A stretch of DNA of 64,000 nucleotides from Pohlia nutans (GCA_022496805.1 CM040101.1:27753529-27817528), one strand, 5' to 3'; shown: positions 36,063-48,245, counted from the first letter of the stretch. Program-made: numbers and translations. The notes: generated by a model not told the origin, from the sequence alone.

Positions 36063-39000
36063 TCAAGTTTTGGTGGAAGATGTAGCTCCTGGAGGTGGCA
36101 TAGGAACACGCTCGTTGTCCTACAAATTGACCAAATAGCGAGTGAATTAAGTGAAAATAATACGATATGGCAGATACAATCGATACAATGAAGTAGATAC
36201 AATCGCAAGAGCTAAATTTAGGCAATGATATTACCCGAATTGGAATGTAAAAAGAAATCAATAAAAAGTGTACAAGCAGACATATTCCAATGCGTCTCTA
36301 ACTCAAAACAGAGACCTATACAGTTAAACTTAATTCTACTACATACGAAAGACAGACAAACCTGAGAAGGTGCTTCCGCTCGAAACATGGGAGTTTTGGG
36401 TAGATTTTCAGCATGATAAGTTTTGGGGGAGTCTGGTTTCTCCGTGGTAACACCAATGTCCTTCGCTATTGCCGTACCCTGCACATCACACGGTCAGTAT
36501 ATACATTGTGAGGTAGGGGAAAGCTAGGATGGTTGCCAAACATTCGAGAATATGAGGTTACAAAACGATAGCGCGGCTACACTGCCTCTCAATAATCCTA
36601 TATATCGATAGAACTGAAGTGAAAAGATACAGACCATCACTTTTATTTAATTTTCTACATAGGGAGTATTCTCATGGAACATTTAAAATGTAACGGCTGT
36701 TTAATGTAAACTAACCTGGAAGATTTCACCCAATATTCTGAGTGCTTTGGCACGTTGTCTTAGTAACTCTGGCAATTGAACAGTTGGATCACGCAGAACC
36801 TGTTGAACATGAGCGTCGAATCAAAGTTATCTCATAGATCTTAATTAACGAGATGATTGTGCATATCCACCTCATTTCACCATGAAGCTGAAGAAAATGA
36901 AACACGGAGCATGCTAATGCTGAGGTTTAAAATGGCATGTTTAAGTGTTTCAATATGTGTTTCCAAAAAAAGCATTCAAACGTAACTATAAACGTGAAGT
37001 GTTTGAAAAACTTAACGTCTAAGGGTTATTATAGAGAGTACATGTTGATCACGCCTATCACTCACACTACGTAGTAAAGGATTGAATAAGTACCCGTTGG
37101 CAAACATGCGAGAGGGTAAGCTCGATATCAGCTACGTTCAGCTTCCACAAACTGTCCAACATCATTTTCTGCTTGGTCTCTAAATATGCTTCCATAGTCT
37201 GTTCCCCTAGTTCTGCAGCCTGCATCTGCTTTTTCAAGTCTTCTTGCATCTGCATCAGTTGTATTGCACCTGCCAATGCCAACCAAGCAATCTCTCGTTA
37301 GCCCATGAACGTAACAACGTACCTACCACACTATTGCATTTGCATTTTGTATAGAAAAATAATAATAAAATAAAAATTAAACCTACCACGAGCCTGAAAA
37401 TCAAACCCAAATCACATAAGGTGGTACCTGCAACAGCTGTAACTTGTGATTTGATTTGATGTCCCTTGCCACGCATCCATTCCGTCACATAGGGCACCCC
37501 AAGAAAGATTGATTTCTTGCCAAGTTCCTTGGCACCTTGCCTGCGGTATATGTACCCAATGGTTTGCAACATTGCTTCTCCAAAAGCTATCATATATTGA
37601 TTCATCATTTCGTTCAAACATGCCAAAAACGACAACAGTGAGTAATGGACGAAGCCATTGCAACGTAGATTAAAATCCTCCTATATTCAGCATCTAGAAC
37701 CATCGAATCCTTGCTTATCTTCAAAAGCTAGTATCACTACGATAAAATTAAAAGCAGATTGCAAAACATCAGGTAATCAGTTTCTAATGAAGCAAAGACG
37801 AGTCCAAACTCTTACCATGATCCTTCAGACAATCTCTTTCATTTATAGCCCACTGCCTATATCCTGCTTCGTCCCCTTTCATATACGGCTCAATGTGAGA
37901 AATTAAAAGCTGAACAAGCTTGTCTTCCCTTTGTTTCTGAACGTCCTGTTCACAGGTAAAACACGGGAGATTCCAAAATGGTGATCTGAGTACCTCACAT
38001 CACATAGGTACATTTCTTCAGTGGTCAACAGGGTTGATCAATGGCTGATTTTAATATACCCTTACAAGCCATAGAGTTCTATTTTTTCTAATTTTTGAGC
38101 ATTCGAGCACACGCATTATTCATCGCGTATGTAGTCCACTCAGTTACATTCCACTAACAATATATACACATGTATGTGTATATATAAGCAATAATCAATA
38201 ATTACGTCGAAGTTACACGTGAAGGAAATTTCACCTTGAATTTCCCCTGAATTTGCTTAAGATCAATAGTCTGCTCAGAGTCCAATCCTGATCCTGCCAT
38301 TGATGCCAATGCCAGCTGACATAAGCCAAAAAAAAAAACAGATTAGCATGAAAGCCTCAGATCATATTAACTTAATGTCCAACCGACAGAAAGTGGACTA
38401 TGTACAGAATTAAACACAGATTTCTCATCCGTCATTGACTTTTTGCAGCGTGGATTTTATACTATATATTTTATGGGAAGTTAACTTCATGCATGTGTGA
38501 TCCGATTAGAAAGGGGAGATTTTGTGAAAATTTTATGCCTCATTTCATGTTGTAGTCATTCAACCAAAATTTCGGAAATTTCAGTGCAAAAGTGCTCTTA
38601 AAAAAGTCAACTCATAAAATTAAGCAACCAAAAAATCTCCAAAAAACACTACACTTAGAGTATTACATTTCGACCAATCACAACAAATTTCATGTACAAA
38701 TTGTCTACCTTATTCATAATCAAATTACAAAAGAATTTGCAATTTTAAGTTTCAAATTTTATACAAAAATATTGGTAATTGCAATCGCAGATCTAGCCAT
38801 ATGGATAGAATCTAAAATTTATTATGTAGAACTTTTAATCATACATCAAGTGCAAAATACCCCTCTGCGTTGCATTTTAAGATGCATCTTTGCAAAACTG
38901 TCGAATTTTGAGAGGGGTGAGGACGTTTAGGGTTTAAGTTATTAGAAACTGGCTTAAATCACAAAACTACACCAGCGACTATTCCAACTGAGTGTAGATT

Positions 39001-40176
39001 ACTTCCTGTTATCCATCGATCGAATAGACTATAAACTTGCTCAGCAATCGGATTTCAGTAGAAATATAAAAATTGAGAATCGCATACTATACTAAAGAAG
39101 AAAGAAATCCACACTATTTTGAGGAGATCGTAAAAGCATGAAGCGACTAACAGAAAAAGAAGCACAACAATGTCAATGACCACATACTAGCAATCATCAA
39201 CAGATCTCTGTACCTGGCCAATGTATTCTTGAAACGCATCACTACCAAACATCATTCCAAATACAGCAGCCGGATCTACCATCGATTCCCTGATTTACCA
39301 AAAGAAGCAGATTAGTGCATGAGGATTTCTCAACAAAACTCAGCATTTCATATAAATATACGGAGAACACTTTTGTGAAAAAAGTATGCCTTCACTTACA
39401 AAATCAAAATTAAATAAAAAAATCTAATGTTTAAGAGATTTATTTTCAAAAAAACATTACGAATAAACACCTAGTAAAAAAACATTCCAAAGCGACACGA
39501 GGCCGAGATAAAACAAAATAGAAACAAGTACTTACTGTGACACTCCTTGCTTTCCAAGCTTATCGTAATCCTCCCTCTGCTGCGGATCACTAAGTACCTG
39601 ATACGCCTCACCCAGTGCCTGAAAAACATAACCGTCGTTAACATCGCTGTAGATTAAAATTAATACGGAGAACCAGACAGGGATGTCAACATGAAGTAAT
39701 TCTCGCAGTGTATAACCCCGTCAATAGGCTAACTACCTGAAAATCCCTCGCAGCTGCAGGATTGTTTGGATTCTTGTCAGGATGCACCTTCTTGGCCTGC
39801 AAAAAAGTTGGGAAAAAATAACGAGCCGCACTGCCAGTTCAGTTAGCCAGATTTACTCTTGGGACATGATTTTCCATCAATGAGCCGTTTCAACTCTATG
39901 GCTTCTAAAGCCAAAACAGTATCGAACAAACACTGCACTGCTCATCAGGTAGGAGCAAGTACATCCTCAATCTCATAAGTTACTAAGTCTATCCACTGTA
40001 AAGTTTTCAGATTACAGCAGTAAACAAAACAAGACTCGATGCAGTTTCTAACCATGAAGTGATCGAACTGGTAGCGAAATGAATCGAACCTGAACATAGT
40101 ACGCCTTCTTGATGTCTGCCGGGGTGGCATCTGCCTTCACCCCAAGAACATCATAATATACAGAATCCTTCACCAT
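36063..40176 (-). CDS. DnaJ (Hsp40) co-chaperone with DnaJ-X domain, 11 exons
   Basis: J-protein that stimulates Hsp70 ATPase. The class resembles plant dnaJ-10 type and yeast Caj1/Djp1. Exons: 40176-40090, 39796-39737, 39618-39536, 39289-39214, 38315-38235, 37945-37816, 37586-37428, 37269-37094, 36799-36716, 36478-36362, 36119-36063. All are flanked by GT-AG and are in phase, giving 369 residues. The J domain begins [19 protein letters not shown], and the HPD motif is at residues 34-36 ([12 protein letters not shown]). There is no Gly/Phe-rich or zinc-finger region. The DnaJ-X segment carries [18 protein letters not shown] and [18 protein letters not shown] charged Gln-rich helix follows ([17 protein letters not shown]). 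The end is [13 protein letters not shown]. There is no signal peptide, so the protein is probably cytosolic. Intron 4 (38316-39213) contains a family-A MITE. Confidence 0.95.
38376..38933. mobile_element. TTAA-class MITE, family A, copy 3, in a DnaJ intron
   Basis: The right end is GACGTTTAGGG followed by TTTAA. The left CCCCTAAA tip is lost, leaving TTAATGTCC. The interior carries the uninterrupted AAGTGCTCTTAAAAAAGTC block at 38588. It lies wholly within intron 4 of the minus-strand DnaJ gene and so is presumably tolerated in the transcript. Confidence 0.75.
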
Positions 40177-40767
40177 CTTGGATTCAAAAACACAGTTTCC
40201 GAAACACGATTGATAATTGCTCTATCACAGAAAACAATATTTATGGTTCGCCCGGCCTTCACTGCCCAGTGATGTGACCAACAGAAGACCTAAGCTCAAA
40301 AACCGCAAGAAAACGTCACAGTACTGACTGTAATATAACAACAAAACAAAAACCCTGGATCACACACAAGTTAAGTTAGATCCGAAGCAACAAAACCTAA
40401 CTTAGCTCAACAACTATTTCCGCAGATGTGACAATGTACTCCCAGTGGCAGATCGGCAGAGTGGAGGAGCTAATAACGTTAGGGGCGATGGACGAAGGCC
40501 AGTGCGACGGTGCCACGCGGCGGATGACGTGTGTTGGTGCCGCGACATTGGCCGGTGGTTCGCGGGGTTTCTGTCGATCTGGACTACTACAGTACTGCCA
40601 TTTTTGGCTGAGGTGGACTTGGTCCCAGTGATGCTCTGTAGTTGCTTGGATGTGTGCATACCTGAACACGCGTTTCCTTCCCTAATCTCGACTCATCAAG
40701 AAATGAGCATCAAACAGTAAGTTGCCCATTGTGCCGCTTAACCCTTAACCCTCAAAGGACATACTAA
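40177..40767. other. DnaJ upstream region
   Basis: It has mixed composition and is GC-richer between 40440 and 40640. It probably holds the promoter and 5' UTR of the DnaJ gene. Open frames on both strands here have no homology and look like shadows of composition. A stub of a TTAA-class terminus (CCCTTAACCCTCAAAGGAC) lies at 40743-40761. Confidence 0.45.
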
Positions 40768-41186
40768 GGGCCGCTTCACACTATGGCCGAAGGTCGAGAG
40801 GCCGTCGGTTTCCACCAATCAAATTGCAGGAAACCATGGTTTTGGTCTCTCGACCCTTCACACTAGAGGCCAAAGTCCACTGGCCGTCGCTCTCCAAAAC
40901 GCCTACGTGGCATCGCTTTTTGACCATTTCGACGGCCTCTCGAAGTTCGTTTGGGTCCTGCATTTTGCAAGACCCGTCACTACGGTCGAGAGGTCGTCGA
41001 ATTTTTTCATAAAAAATTCAAAAACTGACAAGATCTTGGCCGTTAGATTGAAAAGGTTGTTTTGGACAGGGAATAAAGTGGAATGCTCCTTCTTCTCTCT
41101 CTCTCTCATGCGTCTTGGTAGAAACTGCTCTTTCTTTTTCTTTTTGCAGATCTTGGCTCTCTCAATTTTTTTCAGGAGTAGGACAG
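40768..41186. mobile_element. Left end of a PIF/Harbinger-like element
   Basis: TAA is followed by GGGCCGCTTCACACTATGGC and GC-rich repeats containing GGTCGAGAGGCC, which recurs inverted near 40850. The tip matches that of the MITE at 49620 (GGGCCGCTTTGCAC). The trihelix-like gene lies just inside. I could not find the right end, so the element is truncated or diverged. Confidence 0.5.
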
Positions 41187-42471
41187 ATGGACCGTTTCTC
41201 TCAAAACCCTTACTATTGTAGCCAGCCGAATCTAATGGGACAGAAAAAAAATTGGCCCCAAATTCTTATGGAGCATTTCAGCCCTACTCAACTCAAATTA
41301 TAGAGAGAAGAGTAGAAGAGAGGGATGTCCAAAGGGTAGAAGAGAGGGTTGTTCAAAGGGTAGAAGAGAATGTTGTTCAAGAAGAAGTGGATTGTGAGAT
41401 TGTAGGGTCTTCCAAAAAGAAAGCCGCTCCTAAGCAAAAGGCTCCAAAGGCAGCAAAGGCTGCAAAGGAGAAGAAGGCAACAAAAGCGGTGGTGAAAGTT
41501 GAAGGAGAAGGAGATGAGGCAAATCGAAAGTGGGAGGATTCGAAGGTGCTTCAGCTCATTGCGCTCAAAGGGGAGATGGAGCCTGAATTCGTGAGGAATG
41601 GCAAAAAACAAGGTAAATTTTTTTCCCTAATTGTCAAATTTAAAATAAAAATCGGATTGAGGATTGGGCCAATTGAGGGCCTAAAGGCTTTTGCCTTCGC
41701 CTTCGCCTTCGCCGCGCGCCCAGCCCCCAGGCCCCCCTTTCCCCCCATTGAAGTTGCAAACCGAATGTCGCCATGGGGATTTGAGCCCTAGTCTCCCCCA
41801 TTACAATGGAGATACTTTCCTCTCAATGGCCACACCTCCCTCCTACTTCTCGTTGGTGATCTATTCCACCTTTCTCTTCCCTTTATAGCAATCATAGTCT
41901 TTGTTTGAGAATCCGTACATGTGCTGTGATTTATTTTTCAAGACCATGTTTGACTCATCTCTCATTTTTTTTGGCTCTTTTGGTTGTAGGAATTGATACA
42001 TGGGTGAAACTTCATGCTAGAATGGTTTTCATGCTACCAAAATTTAACCGGACGGCTGTGGCATGCCGTAAGAAATTCAAGACCATCTTTGATGCATACA
42101 AAGAAGACAAGTTGGCGAATGGAATTTCTGGTAATAACCGACAGGAGGGCAAGTTTTATGATGCTCTAGATGAGTGGTATCACCAAGCCGGACAAGTGAT
42201 GAAGCATGTCTCGGCTACTACCACGGATAATGTGGAGATTCAAACCAATTCAGCACAAGATGTGGAGAGTGCTCAAACATCAACAACCGTGACAACAACA
42301 ACCATGACAACACCAACATCAAAAGGTAAGCAGCACTTTCACGACCGTGCAATTGATATCTTTGAGAAAATAGCAGAAACTAGCACAGGCTTGATGAAAA
42401 ATTTTGAGAGAACTAATGAGCTGCTAGAAAGGGTGGATTACCAATTTGATCGTTTGATCAATAAGCTATAG
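41187..42471 (+). pseudogene. Trihelix/Myb-SANT-like protein with frameshift
   Basis: The N-terminus MDRFSQNPYYCSQPNLMG starts at 41187. The frame then shifts in a run of eight A at 41243-41250 (nine or six would keep it open). In the next frame come APNSYGAFQPYSTQ, a run of RVEER/VQRVEE repeats, an Ala/Lys-rich nuclear-localisation-like tract and KWEDSKVLQLIALKGEMEPE. Exon 1 ends at CAAG|GT (41612). Exon 2 (41990-42471) continues GIDTWVKLHARMVF and TAVACRKKFKTIFDAYKED, a helix-rich Myb-like DNA-binding core, then a Thr-rich linker and a C-terminal helix ending LINKL. This architecture is common among proteins linked to plant PIF/Harbinger transposons and among trihelix factors. The GGGCCGC terminus upstream supports a transposon origin. 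No DDE transposase is present. Confidence 0.65.
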
Positions 42472-42723
42472 GCTATTGGCTACTCTTCATCGGAGCTATC
42501 CTCATAGTCATCATCATCATCATCGTATCTCGGGGCGATCACACCCCTTTACCTTTCGTAACCACGTGCGATAATGGGGTATTTAACAGGGGGATATTTA
42601 TGTACCTCTCAATTTTTTTCCCTCCCTATTTGTAGATAAAAAGCTACTTTGACATATTTTTTAGCACCCTATATTTATTTGTAATTGTTTAGAGAGGCTA
42701 ATTTTTGGCACAATATTTTTTTT

Positions 42724-42771
42724 GGGATCACCCCGGGCAAGATGAGTGTCCGGGGTGCCCGGGGTGATCCC
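42724..42771. repeat. Perfect 16-bp GC-rich inverted repeat
   Basis: GGGATCACCCCGGGCA at 42724-42739 is exactly mirrored by TGCCCGGGGTGATCCC at 42756-42771, with a 16-nt loop that repeats part of the arm (GTCCGGGG). It stands out from the AT-rich surroundings about 250 bp after the trihelix-like stop codon. Confidence 0.85.
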
Positions 42772-43518
42772 CAAGCAAAAATGGATTTATCTACCTTAGC
42801 CTTTCAATACCAAGGTGTTTTTCGATAAAACAATACCTCCTTACACTATGCATTTACTTTTTGCAAGTTGTATTCGGAAAAGCAGGTTTTATGTAAATCA
42901 TGAACATACCAAAATCCATCCTCATTCGATTCAAAAGTGGATCTCTCTTTTTAAACTAATGATGATGTCAATCTATACTTCAACATCTTAGTAATGACAT
43001 CTCTTGCAAAAACATAGCATCTAAAAAAATAGCATATTTTGAAGTTGAGCCATGGGATTCTCATACAATTTATATTCTAATTTTATACAAAAATTCTAAA
43101 TTCTAAAAGTTCACGCAGAGATGATCAACATAAAGAGTCTTAAAGGACGCAATTGTATAAATGAGCTCCAAAAACTAATTTTGAATAACGTCTATGAATA
43201 AATAAATATTGTTGTATTTGAGAAAACTTCCAGTGTGCAATTCATAATTGATTTTTTGCATTGCATTCCTTTTTTAATCCCCAAATCTGTCCAATCTAGT
43301 TAAGAGAAAATTCCAAAAAAACTAAGAGTTATTTGGAATTTTCTACTTTGAATGCCTAATAGACCACCTTTGACTCCAAGAGGATTTTAAAGGTTAAAAT
43401 GAAATGTATAGAAGAAAAAAACGCAACTAATCTTCTTCTAGCATGCTTAATTGTTTAGAAGTGTAGCAATTTTGAAACCCTTAAGTCTTAGATCTCATCA
43501 TTGTGGTTATTAAAGTCT

Positions 43519-43599
<81 letters not shown>

Positions 43600-43721
43600 A
43601 AATTTCACGTTGCATTTCGCGGACCTTTGCAATTGGAGGTCGTTAATCTTCTAGTGAAAGCAATACATACAATAGTTTGGTCTTGAATTGGAATCTCCAA
43701 TCATAAATTAATATCTTTTAA
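42772..43721. other. Intergenic DNA with a (TA)n run
   Basis: A (TA)n microsatellite fills about 43521-43597. Nothing else is recognised. Confidence 0.5.
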
Positions 43722-44288
43722 CCCCTAAAGGACCAAGCGTTCATATTTATGACAATGTACAGAAACAATCACATTTTCCTCATCCGTCATGCACTTTTTG
43801 TAGAGTGAAATTTTTGCTATATATTTAATAGGAAGTTCGCTTCATGTATGTGTAATCCAATTAGAAAGGGGATGATTTGTGAAATTTTTAAGCATTTCAT
43901 GTTGTAGCGGTTCATCTAAAATTTCAAAGATTTTCAGTGCAAAAGTGCTCTTGAAAAAGTCAACTCATAAAATTAAGCAACCAAAAAATCTCCAAAAATC
44001 ACTACACTTAGAGTATTACATTTCAACTAATCACAACAAGTCTCATCCACAGATTGTCAGTATTTTATTCGTAATCCAACTACAAAGTAATTTTGAATTT
44101 TGAATTTCAAATTTTATACATAAATATTTATAATAGCAATCATAGATCTAACCATGTAGATAGAATTTAAAATTCATAATGTACAACTTGTATTTATACA
44201 TCAAGTTCAAAATATCCCTCTTAGTTGCATTTTATAAGACATTTTTGAAATTCTCCAAATCTGGAGAGGGGTAACAACGTTTAGAAGT
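43722..44288. mobile_element. TTAA-flanked MITE, family A, copy 4
   Basis: TTAA lies at 43718-43721 and 44289-44292. The ends are CCCCTAAAGGACCAAG and AACGTTTAGAAG. The interior matches the other A copies, with CATCCGTCATGCAC and the uninterrupted AAGTGCTCTTGAAAAAGTC at 43943. Confidence 0.85.
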
Positions 44289-44477
44289 TAAACATAGCCA
44301 TGTTTGAGTTTGGTAATATAATACTAAAAAATTGCAAGCTATGTATGCTTTTTGGAACAAACTACTGCCGGTAGTGATGAAAATTTGATGCATGTAGATA
44401 TTGTTGGAAAGATTGGCATGTGTCACCTTTGCATTGTGACAAAAGAGTAAAAAGTGGAAGGCAAAACTTTGTATTTA

Positions 44478-44522
<45 letters not shown>

Positions 44523-45149
44523 GGATGGTTTTTTTTCAAAATTATTCTTTGTAATATTCTTTTAGAAAATGGAAAATTTTAATGTCATATTAAATTATTT
44601 TCTAAACTAAAAATCTTACTAATAAAACGTATTTACAACATATTTGCATTAAGTTCTAGTTCATATATACATATTATTTCCCTTAAGTTTGGTCATTTAT
44701 ATTTCTCATAAATAAAGACTATTTTGTTGTAATAATCATTCAAAGTCACCATTGTAATAGAATTGAAAAATTGTTACTTTTACTCTACACATGTTCACAC
44801 TTGTAGGATCATTTTTTGTGATAACCAATTACTCCACCGTACCACGAAAACGCCATGTTCATTGTTCGTTTCTCACACAAATATATCTTTGACATTTCTC
44901 TCTAATACAATTATGACTTGAAATAAATTGTCCAAGGTGAGATAAAATTGTGGTATCAAATTGACGTCAATTCACACTCTTAACTTATTACTATTGCACT
45001 TTCCAATATCACATTCTAGTATTGCACAAAATATTTGCTATTGTGTATACGTATGATTGGACTCTTTCCACGTGCCAGGCTCTAAACTCATGTACCAGCA
45101 GTGATTACCAAAGGGGTGATAGAAAAGAGTTTTGAGTGTACACAAAAGG
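44289..45149. other. Intergenic DNA with a (TTA)n run
   Basis: A (TTA)n microsatellite occupies about 44480-44521. No gene is seen. Confidence 0.45.
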
Positions 45150-45325
45150 TACATAACATTTAGTAGCCTTCATGCCCACTCCCTTTCCTTCATGCACTCA
45201 GCTCATCACCTTTAGCTTCCACATGTCCACTTAGTTACTGATGAAGTATTATTGGATGTGGAATATTCTACACCATCAACTATAGAGCCAAGGCAGAGAT
45301 AGTGCATGCTACTGAATGTTATGTA

Positions 45326-46266
45326 CAGTCAGGTCTAATATGCTTACGAATTTTCCTCTGCAGGAAAAAATTTCAAAAACTTTGTACAATGCGTGTGTAC
45401 TAAAAAATGATTCGATTTGGAAACCGTAAATCGCGTTGCAATCACATTGGAGTGTACTACAATATCATTACAAATTTACACATGTATTAGAGAAAATCAT
45501 ACAACAAGTTAAAAATATCATATACACTATCTACCATTGAGTGCTCTCACCCTTTGCTTCAATTACAATGTTCATTCTAGCAAACATATTTGAAATGAGC
45601 GTTTGAAATTGTTCTTGAGATACTTAAGCCTATACTTGTTGGATGATTTGTATCATTTCATCTGTCTCCTTTGTGATTTCTTCTTTTGTAATGGTGTAGG
45701 GGCTTTCACGGGTTTTGACAAAAATCCACTTGTCATCATTACTCCAACTAAACAATCAGTAGTTGATTATGTAGAACTTATTTATGAACATACATTGATC
45801 GGCCTCTATTTTATGCATGATAGACCTATTCAACTCACATTGATGGAGGATGGTGCTCCAATACACCGTAGTAGGTACCTTGATGATTAGAGACAAGCCT
45901 ATGGAATCGAAAAGATTATGAAGGAAAAAGATGAAATGATACAAATCATTCAACAAGTATGGGCTCAAGTATCTCAAGAACAATTTCAAGTGCTCGTTTC
46001 AAATATGCTTGCTAGAATGAACACTGTAATTGAAGCAAAGGGTGAGAGCACTCAATGGTAGATAGTGTATATGATATTTTTAACTTGTTGTATGATTTTC
46101 ACTAATACATGTGTAAATTTGTAATGATATTGTAGTACACTCCAATGTGATTGCAACGCACTTTACGGTTTCCAAATTGAATCATTTTTGAGTACACACG
46201 CATTGTTCAAAGTTTCTAAAAAAAATTCTTGCAGAGGGGAATTCATAAGCATATTGGACCTGACTG
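45326..46266. mobile_element. Tc1/mariner remnant folded into long inverted repeats
   Basis: TA lies on both sides (45324-45325 and 46267-46268). The tips are CAGTCAGGTC and GACCTGACTG. The arms are about 350 bp (45326-45680 and about 45905-46266), almost identical and inverted. Both carry the sequence that encodes the transposase C-terminus. Only the middle 220 bp or so is unique. It looks like an inverted duplication of the 3' half of a Tc1-like element that replaced the 5' half. Confidence 0.85.
45700..46062 (+). pseudogene. Tc1/mariner transposase, C-terminal remnant
   Basis: The frame encodes LYFMHDRPIQLTLMEDGAPI and then HRSRYLDD, the second catalytic Asp region of Tc1-family DDE transposases (the EDGAPIH block matches the usual DNAPxH). 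A TAG stands where family members have Trp after LDD. Past it the frame continues RQAYGIEKIMKEKDEMIQ and VWAQVSQEQFQVLVSNM, ending STQW. The SPDLNPIE segment with the third catalytic residue, expected after GIEKI, is deleted, and the N-terminal DNA-binding half is absent. It is non-functional. Confidence 0.8.
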
Positions 46267-46440
46267 TACATAACAATCAATAGTCTTCATACCCTCTGCC
46301 TTTCCTTCGTGCACTATGCACATCACTTTGGGACTCCAAATGTTCACTTAGCTATTGATGAAGTCATGTTGAGTGTGGAATATTCCAAACCATCTATTGT
46401 AAAGCCAAGGGAGAGCCCACGCATGCTACTGAATGTTATG

Positions 46441-47662
46441 TCTTTATAGCACATTGGGTGATTTTCTACAGGAATGGGATTTTGTGGGGTCACGAATGTT
46501 GTGTTGAAACAGTCTGTAACTATGGTGGTTTTAGCAATGTGACTACAGTATGGCATGGCATGGCATGTCATATTGCTGATGTGGCAACAATTTCTTTTAT
46601 GACTTGACAAGTGCAAAACGTACTTCACATGGTAAGACAGTTACTCCATGCCAAGTTGCACGCCGTGGCCACTTGCCAGAAATTTATTTTGTGCTCAATG
46701 GCAAGTTTGGTTACTTGCCTGCTCTGCTCATTGATGAGGACGGAATTTTTTTTGAGTGAAAAGCAAGCAACCATTACAATATTATCTTTGTTCCAAATTA
46801 TAGCCAAATTTTTTTGTGGCTATGTAACCCGACAAATATTAAATTTTCTTTTACAATTAGTAGATTGAATAATAAATGATGAAGATTATTTTTGCTTTTG
46901 CAAACTAAGAGACAAGTGATTTTTTTAAAAATTAATATATCGAGTTGCACAAGTGGGGTAATCAAGTGACTTGCCTCTAAATAAGTGGCCCCACTAGTGA
47001 TGAAGTTTTAATATGATAAATTTTTCCCGTATGAGTGGAGATGCTCTAAGTCAATTGATCAACATTGTAGAGCTAGTACTATTCTAAAATGTTTTTGACA
47101 TGAACACAAAAGTTGTTAGCAAGTACATAGTCCCAAACAATTCAAATTCAAAACATTCCATAGTTTCAAATAGAAGAATAACAATTCATAAATAATGATA
47201 AGACTACACTCTTCATTCTATTTAGTGTATGATTCACTATATTGTAGTTATAATGTTAATTCAAACCTCATGGATTAGTGTGCTTATTGATGAACTCTAT
47301 TTACTTACTTTGGATTTTGTTTCAACCATTTGTAAGTCACTACTCACTAGAAAAAACTTCATGATGATTGTTCTAAGGTACAAATTCAATAAATAAAAAA
47401 CTAATTTATTTTATCATACACTAAGGTAACGTTACATTAAATCAACAATGACACTAAATAGAATAAAAGAGTGTATTCCCTTTATTCCGATATAAGAAGC
47501 ATCTCCAAGAATTTAACACAATGTTAAGTTGGGAACATTGTGCTGAATTCTCATAGGTGTGTTTAAAAAAAAAAAATTAGAACGGAGAGAGTACTGGGAG
47601 AGAGTACTGGTAGTAAGGTTATCTTATACAAACTTGCCTTCTATTTTCAGTAAGCTTGTTAA
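46441..47662. other. Intergenic DNA
   Basis: AT-rich, with a GGCATGGCATGGCATG short run near 46552-46568. No gene is supported. Confidence 0.4.
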
Positions 47663-48241
47663 CCCCTAAATGTCCCAGTGTCCAATTTCTGGACGATGAA
47701 CAAATTCCAACTCACACTACACTCACATTACTTCATAGATGAAACTCATTCAATTTTCTGAAAATACTTTATGAAGTTATTGTCCTATCTAACGGTTGGA
47801 TTTGGTGTTACTAGCGTACATATTTTTTTTAGATTACAAATGTGGAAGTATGTCAAGCAGTTGACCAAGCCAAAATTGCATTGACTTTAGTTCAAAAGTG
47901 AGCTTGCTAAAATGAGGTCATAAATTGAAGTAACACAAAATTATCAAAAAATCACCATTTCAAGAGTATCTCATTTCAAATCCATCCCAACAAATTCCAC
48001 TCAAAAAATATCAATATTTTGTTTGTAATCAAATTTAGAAGGAAAATATAATTATAACTTTAAAATTTTATAATAAAATATCAGTGATGGCGTTGGTGAA
48101 TCTAACCGTACGGATGGAACCTAAAATTCAGTATCTACAACTTTCATTTGTATAACAATTCCGAAATATTCCTCTAAATAGCATTTTATAATGATTTTTT
48201 TCAAACTGTCAATTCTGGGGTTACCCTGGGACGTTTAGGGG
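47663..48241. mobile_element. TTAA-flanked MITE, family A, copy 5 (divergent)
   Basis: TTAA lies at 47659-47662 and 48242-48245. The terminal inverted repeats CCCCTAAATGTCCCAG and CTGGGACGTTTAGGGG match at all but one position. It shares TTTCTGGACGATG and the general layout with the other A copies but is more diverged. Confidence 0.85.
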
Positions 48242-48245
48242 TTAA

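Larger units (their letters stand above)
45150..46440. repeat. Tandem duplication split by a Tc1-like insertion
   Basis: A unit of about 175 bp starting CATAACA and running through TTCATGC-CTTTCCTTC and GATGAAGT to GCATGCTACTGAATGTTATG occurs at about 45151-45325 and again at 46267-46440. The Tc1-like element lies exactly between them. Confidence 0.75.

Noticed and set aside
40397..40720. Overlapping open frames of 67-91 codons upstream of the DnaJ gene
   Set aside because: They overlap on both strands in a GC-rich promoter region and resemble nothing known. Composition alone explains them.
45603..45698. Transposase reading frame extended upstream from 45603
   Set aside because: This part is the inverted copy of the element's own 3' end, so the frame there is accidental and not transposase N-terminus.
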